The notes beneath the pieces were generated by a model, which searched no databases, was not told where the DNA came from, and was given only the letters and a program-made list of their open reading frames with translations. A DNA stretch of 64,000 nucleotides from Paracoccaceae bacterium (lineage in GTDB: Bacteria; Pseudomonadota; Alphaproteobacteria; Rhodobacterales; Rhodobacteraceae), in the NCBI GenBank assembly GCA_024639125.1, contig JAHEJA010000011.1, positions 24,449 to 88,448 on the forward strand, read 5' to 3'. Positions 1 to 7,482 of this stretch are shown here, piece by piece. The translations under genes were made by a program, and so were the position numbers. Each line of letters begins with the position of its first letter. Position 1 is the stretch's first letter.

Positions 1-653
1 CCATCCACTGCCTTGTGCGGGTCCCGTTCAATTTCAATCGATACGCCTTTGGCACGGGCTTCGTCCAGAAATTTCTGTTCAGGATCCAAAGTCTCAGGGC
101 CGGTGAATGTCAAATCAAAACCAAACTGCCCTGCGGCATGTGCAAAGCTGGCAAAGACGTTATTGCCATCCCCTGACCAAACAACTTTTTTGCCTTGGAT
201 CGGGCCGCGGTGTTCTTCAAAGGTCATGATGTCTGCCATAATCTGGCATGGATGGGTGCGATTGGTTAGGCCATTAATCACAGGAACCGTCGCATGTTCG
301 GCCATTTCCAAAAGCGTAGCTTCCTCAAACGTGCGGATCATAATCAAATCTACATAGCGGCTTAAAACCCGCGCTGTATCTGCGATTGTCTCGCCGTGGC
401 CTAACTGCATATCTGCACCAGAAAGCACCATGGTTTGTCCGCCCATTTGACGCACACCCACATCAAAGCTGACCCGTGTCCGGGTCGAGGGTTTTTCGAA
501 TATCAAAGCAACCATATGACCCTCTAAAGGAAGGTCTTGGTCAAGCGCGCCTTTTGGTAGCCCGTGACGCGCATCTTTGATTTTTTTTGCGGCATCAATC
601 ATGCCCCGTAAATCTTTGGGAGAGGTTTTGTTGATGTCTAAAAAATGTTGCAT
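1..653 (-). CDS. argF: Ornithine carbamoyltransferase, 3' end cut by window edge
   Basis: Transfers carbamoyl from carbamoyl phosphate to ornithine to give citrulline in arginine synthesis (cytoplasmic trimer). About 217 residues of a protein normally near 308 are visible. The N-terminal carbamoyl-phosphate domain carries the family signature STRTR (within [11 protein letters not shown]) and the HPCQ motif; the ornithine-binding HCLP segment lies beyond the left edge. The ATG at 653-651 begins MQHFLDINK, as in other ArgF proteins. It follows argD by about 33 nt on the same strand, so the two are probably one operon. The partial state is due only to the window boundary. Confidence 0.95.
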   Translation of the reverse strand, partial: MQHFLDINKTSPKDLRGMIDAAKKIKDARHGLPKGALDQDLPLEGHMVALIFEKPSTRTRVSFDVGVRQMGGQTMVLSGADMQLGHGETIADTARVLSRYVDLIMIRTFEEATLLEMAEHATVPVINGLTNRTHPCQIMADIMTFEEHRGPIQGKKVVWSGDGNNVFASFAHAAGQFGFDLTFTGPETLDPEQKFLDEARAKGVSIEIERDPHKAVD

Positions 654-686
654 AGTCTTTTCTTTCGTCTTAACGCGCGTGCACGT

Positions 687-1862
687 TTATTGGGCCGCAA
701 CGGCACTGGCTGCGATGTCTAAACGTTTGATGCTTTCGCCAATTTCTGCGTCGGTGATCGTGAGAGGTGGCAAAAGCCGGATCACGTTGTCGCCAGCGGG
801 GACCGTGATCACTTGGGCGGCATAGCCTGCGTTTACTATGTCCATGTTGACGGCCTTGCATTTCAACCCGATCATCATACCCGAGCCGCGCACGCTTTCG
901 AAGACATCGGGATGCGCCGCGACCAAGCCTTCTAGTTTTTGACGCAAAAGCGCGGCCTTGCGGTTCACTTCGCCCAAAAACGTGTCATCAGCAATGATTG
1001 AAACAACCTTTGCACCCACAGCGCAGGCCAGAGGGTTGCCACCATAGGTCGATCCATGAGTGCCAGCAGTCATTCCCGAGGCGGCGTTTTCTGTTGCCAG
1101 AACTGCACCAAGTGGGAACCCACCGCCGATGCCTTTGGCAACCATCATGATGTCTGGTGTTATCCCCGACCATTCGTGGGCAAACAATTTGCCTGTCCGC
1201 CCCATGCCGCATTGCACTTCGTCCAAAATTAGCAAAATTCCGTGTGCGTCACATAGATCGCGCAGCCCCTTGAGGCAGTGATCTGGCAAAGGGCGAATGC
1301 CGCCTTCGCCTTGGACCGGTTCAATCATGATCGCTGCGGTATTTTCCGTGATAGCAGCTTTGATCGCGTCATGATCGCCCCAAGCAAGATGAACAAACCC
1401 TGGCAATAGCGGACCAAAACCTTTGGTCATTTTTTCCGAACCCGCCGCTGCAATACCAGCGGATGAACGTCCGTGAAACGATCCGTCAAATGTGATGATC
1501 TCGACACGGTCTGGTTGTTGTTTTTCATACCAATATTTACGCGCCATTTTCACGGCTAATTCACAGGCTTCAGTCCCTGAGTTGGTGAAAAATACCGTAT
1601 CCGCAAAAGTTGCATCAACTAAGCGATCTGCCAGCTCTTGTTGTTGTGGGATTTGATATAGGTTTGAAACATGCCAAAGGTTTTGGGCTTGTTGGGTCAG
1701 CGTTTCGACAAGCTCTGGATTTGCATGTCCCAAAGCGTTCACAGCAATCCCGGACCCAAGGTCAAGAAAGCGTCGTCCATCAGCTTCGATCAACCAAGTG
1801 CCTTCGCCTTTGACGAAATGCAGAGGAGCCCGTGAATATGTAGGGAGGACAGACGAAATCAT
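687..1862 (-). CDS. argD: Acetylornithine aminotransferase
   Basis: PLP enzyme (391 aa) that converts N-acetylglutamate semialdehyde to N-acetylornithine; many such enzymes also act on succinyldiaminopimelate. Class-III aminotransferase signature LDEVQCGMGRTG is followed by the PLP lysine in MVAKGIGGG. I place the start at the ATG at 1862-1860 (MISSVLPTYSRAP), which has AAGGA at good spacing and gives the usual length; an upstream in-frame start at 1955 would add 31 unconserved residues. It directly precedes argF, as is common in alphaproteobacteria. Confidence 0.95.
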   Translation of the reverse strand: MISSVLPTYSRAPLHFVKGEGTWLIEADGRRFLDLGSGIAVNALGHANPELVETLTQQAQNLWHVSNLYQIPQQQELADRLVDATFADTVFFTNSGTEACELAVKMARKYWYEKQQPDRVEIITFDGSFHGRSSAGIAAAGSEKMTKGFGPLLPGFVHLAWGDHDAIKAAITENTAAIMIEPVQGEGGIRPLPDHCLKGLRDLCDAHGILLILDEVQCGMGRTGKLFAHEWSGITPDIMMVAKGIGGGFPLGAVLATENAASGMTAGTHGSTYGGNPLACAVGAKVVSIIADDTFLGEVNRKAALLRQKLEGLVAAHPDVFESVRGSGMMIGLKCKAVNMDIVNAGYAAQVITVPAGDNVIRLLPPLTITDAEIGESIKRLDIAASAVAAQ

Positions 1863-2007
1863 GAATGTGTTCCTTATGAAAGTGTTACCCGTCTTGGTGA
1901 CGTATGGGAATGTTGATGTCAATTGAAAGAGGAACGGGCCATAGCCCAAATGCAAATACCGCGCGAATTAGGCGCGGTGACGTCGGCGTCGGATGATTTG
2001 CACAGTG

Positions 2008-2046
2008 TTTTCCATAAAAGGGCGCATAACGTCCTTTTATGGAAAA
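2008..2046. repeat. Perfect 14-bp inverted repeat
   Basis: Arms 2008-2021 and 2033-2046 (TTTTCCATAAAAGG and its exact complement) are separated by 11 nt. It lies 11 nt beyond the stop of the flavin reductase and about 145 nt upstream of argD. It could end the flavin-reductase transcript, although there is no separate U-run, or be a regulatory element for argD-argF. Confidence 0.6.
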
Positions 2047-2057
2047 AGCAAAGACAA

Positions 2058-2663
2058 TTAATCGTCGGGGCGGTTTAGTTCAAAGATATTTTCAACCAAG
2101 GCATAGTCGCGATACCCCAAACGCCCGACTGGGGTGAATTTGGAAATATCAAACATTCCCTCGACGATATAGGCGTCATCCATATGAATACCCACGACTT
2201 CGCCAAAGACAGCGATGTTATTTTCCCCGAGCAATGGAACAATCTGAGTGACCTTGCATTCCAACGCTGCGGGTGACGCGGTGACCCTTGAACATGCGAT
2301 CGTGTCACATTCGGTTTTGTTCAAGCCAGCCTTTAGAAATTCGTCCACGGTTTTGTCATAGGTGCCAGAGGATACATTCATCGCATCGATCAAGGCATGA
2401 CTGACGACATTAACGCAAAATACACCTGTGTCGCGGATGTTGTTTACACTGTCTTTGCTATCGGGATGATCCGGTTTTGCGCCTGTTGATGCAAACATCA
2501 CTTGCGGTGGGACATAAGACACGGCGTTGAAAAACGAATAGGGGGCTAGGTTGTCATTGCCGTCTTTGTCACGGGTTGAAATCCATCCAATTGGGCGCGG
2601 CGTCACAATGGCGTTAAATGGGTTATGCGCAAGCCCATGACCGTTTTTTGGTTCGTAGAACAT
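2058..2663 (-). CDS. Flavin reductase family protein (FMN-binding split barrel)
   Basis: 201-residue protein of the flavin-reductase-like / DIM6-NTAB family, which binds FMN and typically supplies reduced flavin to a monooxygenase or acts as a small flavoenzyme. Visible family features are the N-terminal IVTPRPIGWIST strand, the NLAPYSFFNAVS segment, and the C-terminal GEVVGIH strand. ATG at 2663 has a strong AGGAG. It stands alone on the minus strand, divergent from a GNAT gene; its physiological partner is not visible. Confidence 0.85.
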   Translation of the reverse strand: MFYEPKNGHGLAHNPFNAIVTPRPIGWISTRDKDGNDNLAPYSFFNAVSYVPPQVMFASTGAKPDHPDSKDSVNNIRDTGVFCVNVVSHALIDAMNVSSGTYDKTVDEFLKAGLNKTECDTIACSRVTASPAALECKVTQIVPLLGENNIAVFGEVVGIHMDDAYIVEGMFDISKFTPVGRLGYRDYALVENIFELNRPDD

Positions 2664-2740
2664 TTTTTCTTACTCCTGGTTTGCTCGTAACGTAGTGCTG
2701 TGTTAGGTCGAGTTCCAGTTGAAAACGTAAAAGAAACCTT

Positions 2741-3250
2741 GTGTCCATAATTCGCCCCGAAACTGTAGACGATTGGTGGGATGTCGAAGCCCTCTATGAC
2801 CTGTGTTTTGCACCGGGACGCGAAGCGCTTTCTTCGTATCGGTTGCGCGATAATGTGGATCCTGTTGCGCCTTTGTGCATGGTCATGCGTGATAATGCCG
2901 ATATCTTGGGGGGCGCCATTCGGTTTTGGCCTGTGCTTGTTGGCGATTATTCTGTGCTTTTGCTTGGGCCCGTTGCTGTTCACCCAACACGCCAAGGCGA
3001 AGGTGTCGGTGGTCAATTGATTCGAACTAGCATGTATACCGCCCAAGATTTGGGATGGCATCGCGTGCTTTTGGTCGGCGATGAACCCTATTATTCACGC
3101 TTTGGTTTTAAGAAATTGACAGGCGTTATGATGCCCCCACCAACCAATCCAGAACGGGTTTTAGGATATGAATTGGTGCCGGATGCATGGCATGGTGTTC
3201 AAGGCACAGTTCGCAAATTCGACCGCGCTTTGGATCAATCAACCGATTGA
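2741..3250 (+). CDS. GNAT family N-acetyltransferase (YhbS-like)
   Basis: 169-residue single-domain acetyltransferase using acetyl-CoA. The acetyl-CoA pyrophosphate loop is seen as TRQGEGVGGQL, preceded by the beta-4 segment LGPVAVHP and followed by the YYSRFGF motif typical of the YhbS-like subgroup. The start is a GTG at 2741; no ATG is available near the conserved N-terminus (SIIRPETVDDW). The 3' end overlaps the convergent ycjF-like gene by 16 bp. The substrate is unknown. Confidence 0.85.
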   Translation: MSIIRPETVDDWWDVEALYDLCFAPGREALSSYRLRDNVDPVAPLCMVMRDNADILGGAIRFWPVLVGDYSVLLLGPVAVHPTRQGEGVGGQLIRTSMYTAQDLGWHRVLLVGDEPYYSRFGFKKLTGVMMPPPTNPERVLGYELVPDAWHGVQGTVRKFDRALDQSTD

Positions 3251-4221
3251 TCAAACACGCCAACCAAAGCCCGGCGTACAATCGTTGTCACACTTGGTCG
3301 CTTTTGCGTCACAAAGGGCATGGGCCGGCACACTTCCATAGCAGCGCGACCCACGCGTGCGGTCAATGCGCCATTGATCATGCCTTCGCCAAAGCGCCGA
3401 GACAGCTTGGAAAAAAGACTACCGCCCAAGATAGACCCTAGCCAATCATCGCCCACTGCCATGGCACCCGTAGCAACCAGATGCCCCATAACCGAGCGAA
3501 GCAACCGCCAACTGCCCACAATGCCACCGCGTCCGCCATAGATTTGGGCAATCCGGCGGATCATGCGAATGTTTGCCACCATTGCGGTCGCCACATCAGC
3601 AAAAGCCAAGGGAACAAGCGCTGTAACAGTCGCCACTTGGCGGGTGGATTTTTCAATTTCCGCCACGGCTTGCGCATCAAGGCTGCGCATGATGTCGGTT
3701 TCAATGATGGCGAAAATACCCCCGGCGTCGACCTGTTCGTTTATTTTTTCAATCGTATCGCCCATGTGAATGCGCAATTCGGGGCGATTGGAATAGAGGG
3801 ATAACAATGCCTTGGTGGTCTGCTTGGCCGCGTTGCTATTGTGATCTGTGGTCGCTTTGACCACGGCGGTTTGTAGATTATCCAAGCGGCGTAGTCGGAA
3901 AAGCGCCAAGAATTCACGCATCACAAGGATCAAAAGGCTAAACCCAAGGACGCCAACAACACCAGTAAACGCCCAGCCCAAAACGCTATTGCGCGCAAAA
4001 AGCGAAATCGCGAAATCCCAAAGTGCGATGGATACGAAAAAGCCAACCACAGCGGATGACAATGTCACTATCCAGCCAATCCAACCAAAGCCCTTTTTGT
4101 CGATGGGTTGTTTGACGATCATCGGCGCCGAGGTGTCTTGGATATCGGGGGCATCGTGGGGGTGGAGGCTTGGCTCTTGGTCGTCCAGCTCGATTACCAA
4201 AGGTTTGTGTTTAGAATTCAT
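3235..4221 (-). CDS. YcjF-like membrane protein (TIGR01620/DUF697)
   Basis: About 328 residues. An acidic N-terminal stretch is followed by two hydrophobic segments (around residues 45-70 and 75-100) and the C-terminal DUF697-type domain. The family partners the YcjX ATPase encoded two genes upstream; in enterobacteria the pair belongs to the stress-induced psp regulon, and their function is poorly known. I prefer the ATG at 4221, which overlaps the stop of the preceding GNAT gene as ATGA, over an upstream ATG at 4239 with no ribosome site. The neighbouring order ycjX-GNAT-ycjF suggests translational coupling. Confidence 0.85.
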   Translation of the reverse strand: MNSKHKPLVIELDDQEPSLHPHDAPDIQDTSAPMIVKQPIDKKGFGWIGWIVTLSSAVVGFFVSIALWDFAISLFARNSVLGWAFTGVVGVLGFSLLILVMREFLALFRLRRLDNLQTAVVKATTDHNSNAAKQTTKALLSLYSNRPELRIHMGDTIEKINEQVDAGGIFAIIETDIMRSLDAQAVAEIEKSTRQVATVTALVPLAFADVATAMVANIRMIRRIAQIYGGRGGIVGSWRLLRSVMGHLVATGAMAVGDDWLGSILGGSLFSKLSRRFGEGMINGALTARVGRAAMEVCRPMPFVTQKRPSVTTIVRRALVGVFDQSVD

Positions 4222-4652
4222 GCGCTGTGCCGCTTCCATTGAAATTTTATATCTGGCAGGCCTTCATCGTTTTGCAGGCCATCTGTCGTTGCTATTTCGT
4301 GAAACCCCATTGCGCGATAAAACTGCCGTGCGCCTTTGTTTTTTTGAAATGTCCAAAGGTTTAGGGCACGCGCGTGGGTGCGTGCATCGTGGATTAATGC
4401 GCTGGCAATACCGCTTCGGTGATAAGCAAACCCAACATAAAGCGAAACGATATCCGGCCCATTTTTCGCGATAAAGCCTTTGATTTCGGGGTCGGCATAG
4501 ACGCGGACCCAATTCTTGGAAATCATTCGATCACAAAAATGAATGTCTTCTGCTTTTGAATGAAGCTGGGGCATCCATTGTGTGTGTTCGCTGAACTCTG
4601 ATAAAATCGCCCCAATTTTACCCGCATCGAGCGGCGTTGCATCTCGGATCAT
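4218..4652 (-). CDS. GNAT family N-acetyltransferase inserted between ycjX and ycjF
   Basis: 144-residue acetyltransferase. The C-terminal half shows the GNAT fold (VGFAYHRSGIASALI as acetyl-CoA loop; NKGARQFYRAMGF as the usual C-terminal helix-strand). Both ends overlap neighbours by four bases (ATGA with ycjX upstream and with ycjF downstream), so all three are one translationally coupled unit. The substrate is not predictable; position suggests, but does not show, a link to the YcjX/YcjF envelope-stress pair. Confidence 0.85.
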   Translation of the reverse strand: MIRDATPLDAGKIGAILSEFSEHTQWMPQLHSKAEDIHFCDRMISKNWVRVYADPEIKGFIAKNGPDIVSLYVGFAYHRSGIASALIHDARTHARALNLWTFQKNKGARQFYRAMGFHEIATTDGLQNDEGLPDIKFQWKRHSA

Positions 4653-6064
4653 AGGCGATCCCCGAACAAATATTCCGCTGCACGATCTAGACGAATATGC
4701 GCGATCCCTTTGCCGTGTCGTAATGCACTTGGGGGCGGGGCAAACCGCATGGCGGAAAATTCACCGTTCAACCATGTGTCCGGCAAATCATGCGTTTGCG
4801 TGAGAACCTGTTGCGGATCATCAGGCAACGTGCCGGCATAAAACACCGCCTGCTTGCCTGTTTCAAGTAGGGTGCCGCGCACGCAGTCCACGTCGTTTCC
4901 TTGGTGGTTTCTGGTTTCTTCTGTTGTGCTGCGCACGCTTGCAAGTGACAGGGCAAGGGTTTGCGCCCCTTTAAACCGTGCTGCGCGCGCGGCATCATCC
5001 GTAAGAGCCTGCATCATTGCATTGAGTTGCGCATGTTGGTTTTGGTGTAAATGATCGGCTTTGGTCGCTGTGAACAATATGCGATCAACACGCGCCCCCA
5101 TTATCAAACGCGACAGTGTCGAATTTTTGCCGGGTCGAAAGGCTGCCAAAATATCACGCATGGTGCGGCGCAGGTCTTCGATTGCGCGCGGCCCGTTATG
5201 CAAAGCACCAAGCACATCGACCAAAACAATTTGGCGATCAATGCGTGAAAAATGATCACGGAAAAATGGACGCACGACATTGGATTTATAGGCCTCGTAG
5301 CGGCGTTTGAATTCACGTGCCAAACTGGTGCGGGCTGTTTTGCCTTCGATGATCAACGGCGCAAAAGTTAATACAGGTGACCCCACAAGATCCCCCGGTA
5401 ACAAGAACCGCCCGGGCGTCAAATCACTATAGCCGTCTTGTCTTGCTGCATTCAAATAAGCGGTAAATTCGGCTGTAAGCGATTTCGCCAAGGTTTCATC
5501 CAAGGGGGTGTCACCGTCAATGCCATCTAGCCGCGCAAGATAGGCTTTGGCACTATCGCGGTAGGATAATCGCGCTAATGTGTCTTGGGACCATTCTTCA
5601 TAGGTTTTGTCCAAAAGCGACAAATCCAAGAGCCATTCACCAGGATAGTCGATAATATCAAGATGTTGCACATAGGATGTTCTAAGCCCCGCGAGCATGC
5701 CTTGGGGTTTGATTTTCAGCGACACGCGCAGTTGACTGATGGTTTTGGTATTGTCAGGCCAACGAGGAGTCGCGGCGGTCAAAGCCGCAAGATTGCCTTC
5801 ATAGTCAAATCGCGCAATTGTATCATTGGGCTGTGGTTGTAAAAACGCGGTTTCAATGCGTCCCTGCGCCATTGCATGCAATTGTGCCATGCGCCCCTGT
5901 TCCAAGAGATTGGCCACCAAGGACGTAATGAAAACAGTTTTCCCAGATCGCGCCAATCCCGTAATGCCTAATCGTATAGGTGCGCCAAAGAGGGTGTCGC
6001 TAATTTGTCCGCTGGCTGCACCTAGAGTATCCCCAACGGTGCGTGCCAAAGTATTTATGACCAA
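4649..6064 (-). CDS. YcjX family ATP/GTP-binding protein (DUF463)
   Basis: 471-residue P-loop protein. Walker A is GLARSGKT (near residue 38) and the YcjX-specific IDYPGEWLLDL lies near residue 140. The start appears to be TTG at 6064, preceded by GGAGGG about six bases upstream; no nearby ATG gives the conserved N-terminus. The family is conserved in proteobacteria together with YcjF. Here it heads a three-gene unit with a GNAT and the YcjF-like protein and is divergent from truA. Specific biochemical role is not established. Confidence 0.9.
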   Translation of the reverse strand: MVINTLARTVGDTLGAASGQISDTLFGAPIRLGITGLARSGKTVFITSLVANLLEQGRMAQLHAMAQGRIETAFLQPQPNDTIARFDYEGNLAALTAATPRWPDNTKTISQLRVSLKIKPQGMLAGLRTSYVQHLDIIDYPGEWLLDLSLLDKTYEEWSQDTLARLSYRDSAKAYLARLDGIDGDTPLDETLAKSLTAEFTAYLNAARQDGYSDLTPGRFLLPGDLVGSPVLTFAPLIIEGKTARTSLAREFKRRYEAYKSNVVRPFFRDHFSRIDRQIVLVDVLGALHNGPRAIEDLRRTMRDILAAFRPGKNSTLSRLIMGARVDRILFTATKADHLHQNQHAQLNAMMQALTDDAARAARFKGAQTLALSLASVRSTTEETRNHQGNDVDCVRGTLLETGKQAVFYAGTLPDDPQQVLTQTHDLPDTWLNGEFSAMRFAPPPSALRHGKGIAHIRLDRAAEYLFGDRL

Positions 6065-6183
6065 ATCGATCCCTCCAGTGATTAGCCTTAAGGTAAGTTG
6101 CCCCGCGCAAAATTACTAGATTGCTTAACGGGGAATTAACAAAAGCACTTTCCCATGCGGTTGTTTTGTTTTATCTCGAAGCT

Positions 6184-6954
6184 ATGCCACGCTATGCCTT
6201 GAAAGTTGAATATCACGGAGCGCCTTTTGCCGGTTGGCAACGTCAGGCGGATCAACCCTCGGTTCAGGGGGCGATAGAAGACGCGTTGGCCAAACTTGAA
6301 CCACGTGCGCATACGATTGCCGCTGCTGGGCGCACAGATGCAGGTGTCCATGCCACCGCTCAGGTGGCGCAGTGTGATATGGAAAAAGACTGGGATCCCT
6401 TTCGACTTAGCGAGGCATTGAATTTTCATCTCAAGCCTTTGCCTGTGTCTATTGTCGATTGTGCGCAAGTTGACGATGACTGGCATGCGCGATTTACAGC
6501 TTTTGAACGCCGCTATGTGTTCCGGCTTTTGTGCCGACGCGCGCCGTCTACACATGACAAAGGGTTGGTTTGGCAGGTCAATCATATGCTTGACCTAGAC
6601 GCCATGCAGCAAGGCGCGGCGCATTTGCTTGGGCATCATGATTTTACAACCTTTCGATCTTCTATTTGTCAGGCCAACAGCCCGGTTAAATCATTGGATG
6701 CCTTGGATATTGAACTTATTGATGGATGGTCTGGGCCCGAATTTCGGTTTTATGTGCGTGCGCGTAGCTTTTTGCACAACCAAGTGCGCAGCTTCGTGGG
6801 AACGCTTGAACGGGTCGGGGCCGGTGCATGGGATCCGATTGATGTAAAACACGCGCTTGACGCCTGTGATCGCGCAGCCTGTGGGCCAGTTTCCCCGCCC
6901 CAAGGGCTATACCTCGCGGGGGTTGGCTATCCCTCTGATCCTTTTGCGTCATGA
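6184..6954 (+). CDS. truA: tRNA pseudouridine(38-40) synthase TruA
   Basis: 256-residue enzyme that isomerises uridines 38-40 of the tRNA anticodon stem. The catalytic aspartate lies in GRTDAGVHA, and the N-terminal strand [18 protein letters not shown] and the C-terminal SFLHNQVRS match the family. The ATG at 6184 gives the canonical N-terminus; a TTG at 6121 would add 21 unconserved residues. The 3' end overlaps the convergent Nudix gene by 28 bp. Many alphaproteobacteria place truA near fmt/def, which is not the case here. Confidence 0.95.
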   Translation: MPRYALKVEYHGAPFAGWQRQADQPSVQGAIEDALAKLEPRAHTIAAAGRTDAGVHATAQVAQCDMEKDWDPFRLSEALNFHLKPLPVSIVDCAQVDDDWHARFTAFERRYVFRLLCRRAPSTHDKGLVWQVNHMLDLDAMQQGAAHLLGHHDFTTFRSSICQANSPVKSLDALDIELIDGWSGPEFRFYVRARSFLHNQVRSFVGTLERVGAGAWDPIDVKHALDACDRAACGPVSPPQGLYLAGVGYPSDPFAS

Positions 6955-7418
6955 TAGTCGATTAGGAATTTTGATTTCCGCATGCCGCGGATTATCTTGG
7001 CTAATCCTTCGTCGCTTAGGTATTTTTCGGCCTTGCGCTGAGATACCCAGCGCACTTTACGTTGACCTTTTTCCGGAAAGCGTTTTGCCAATTTATGGGT
7101 TTCCAACAAAAACACCACGGTTTGCGTGTTTTTGAAACGCTTCTTTTTAGTGCGTTTTTTATAGTAAAACGTTCCTACATGCGGCGTTGGTGTGTTTCTT
7201 TTAGCAATGACACCGGCTTCTTCCCATGCTTCGATTGTTGCGGCGGCTGCATGGGTTTTGCCAGTCATGGGCCAGCCTTTGGGGATGATCCATCGCTTGG
7301 TTTCGCGACTTGTGATCATTAGAATACGGGGCTTGCCATTCTTTTTCCAACGCACACACATAGCCGCCACTTGCAAGAGCGGGACATCAAATTTTGAATG
7401 TAAGTCTTTGTGTGTCAT
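6927..7418 (-). CDS. Nudix hydrolase with altered Nudix box
   Basis: 163 residues with one Nudix domain, most like the alphaproteobacterial DIPP-type group (PKGWPMTGK followed by EAWEEAGV). Aligning to GX5EX7REUXEEXGU, the catalytic glutamates E63, E66 and E67 are present, but the first glutamate is K54 and the arginine is I62, so the usual Glu-Arg pair is lost together. The C-terminus is rich in lysine and arginine. Likely substrates for this group are diphosphoinositol or dinucleoside polyphosphates; this is inference. Confidence 0.85.
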   Translation of the reverse strand: MTHKDLHSKFDVPLLQVAAMCVRWKKNGKPRILMITSRETKRWIIPKGWPMTGKTHAAAATIEAWEEAGVIAKRNTPTPHVGTFYYKKRTKKKRFKNTQTVVFLLETHKLAKRFPEKGQRKVRWVSQRKAEKYLSDEGLAKIIRGMRKSKFLIDYHDAKGSEG

Positions 7419-7482
7419 AAAGAAATGTAACCGATTTATGACATTTGTAATTCAGCATCGCTGAAATGAAAAGCAAATAGCG

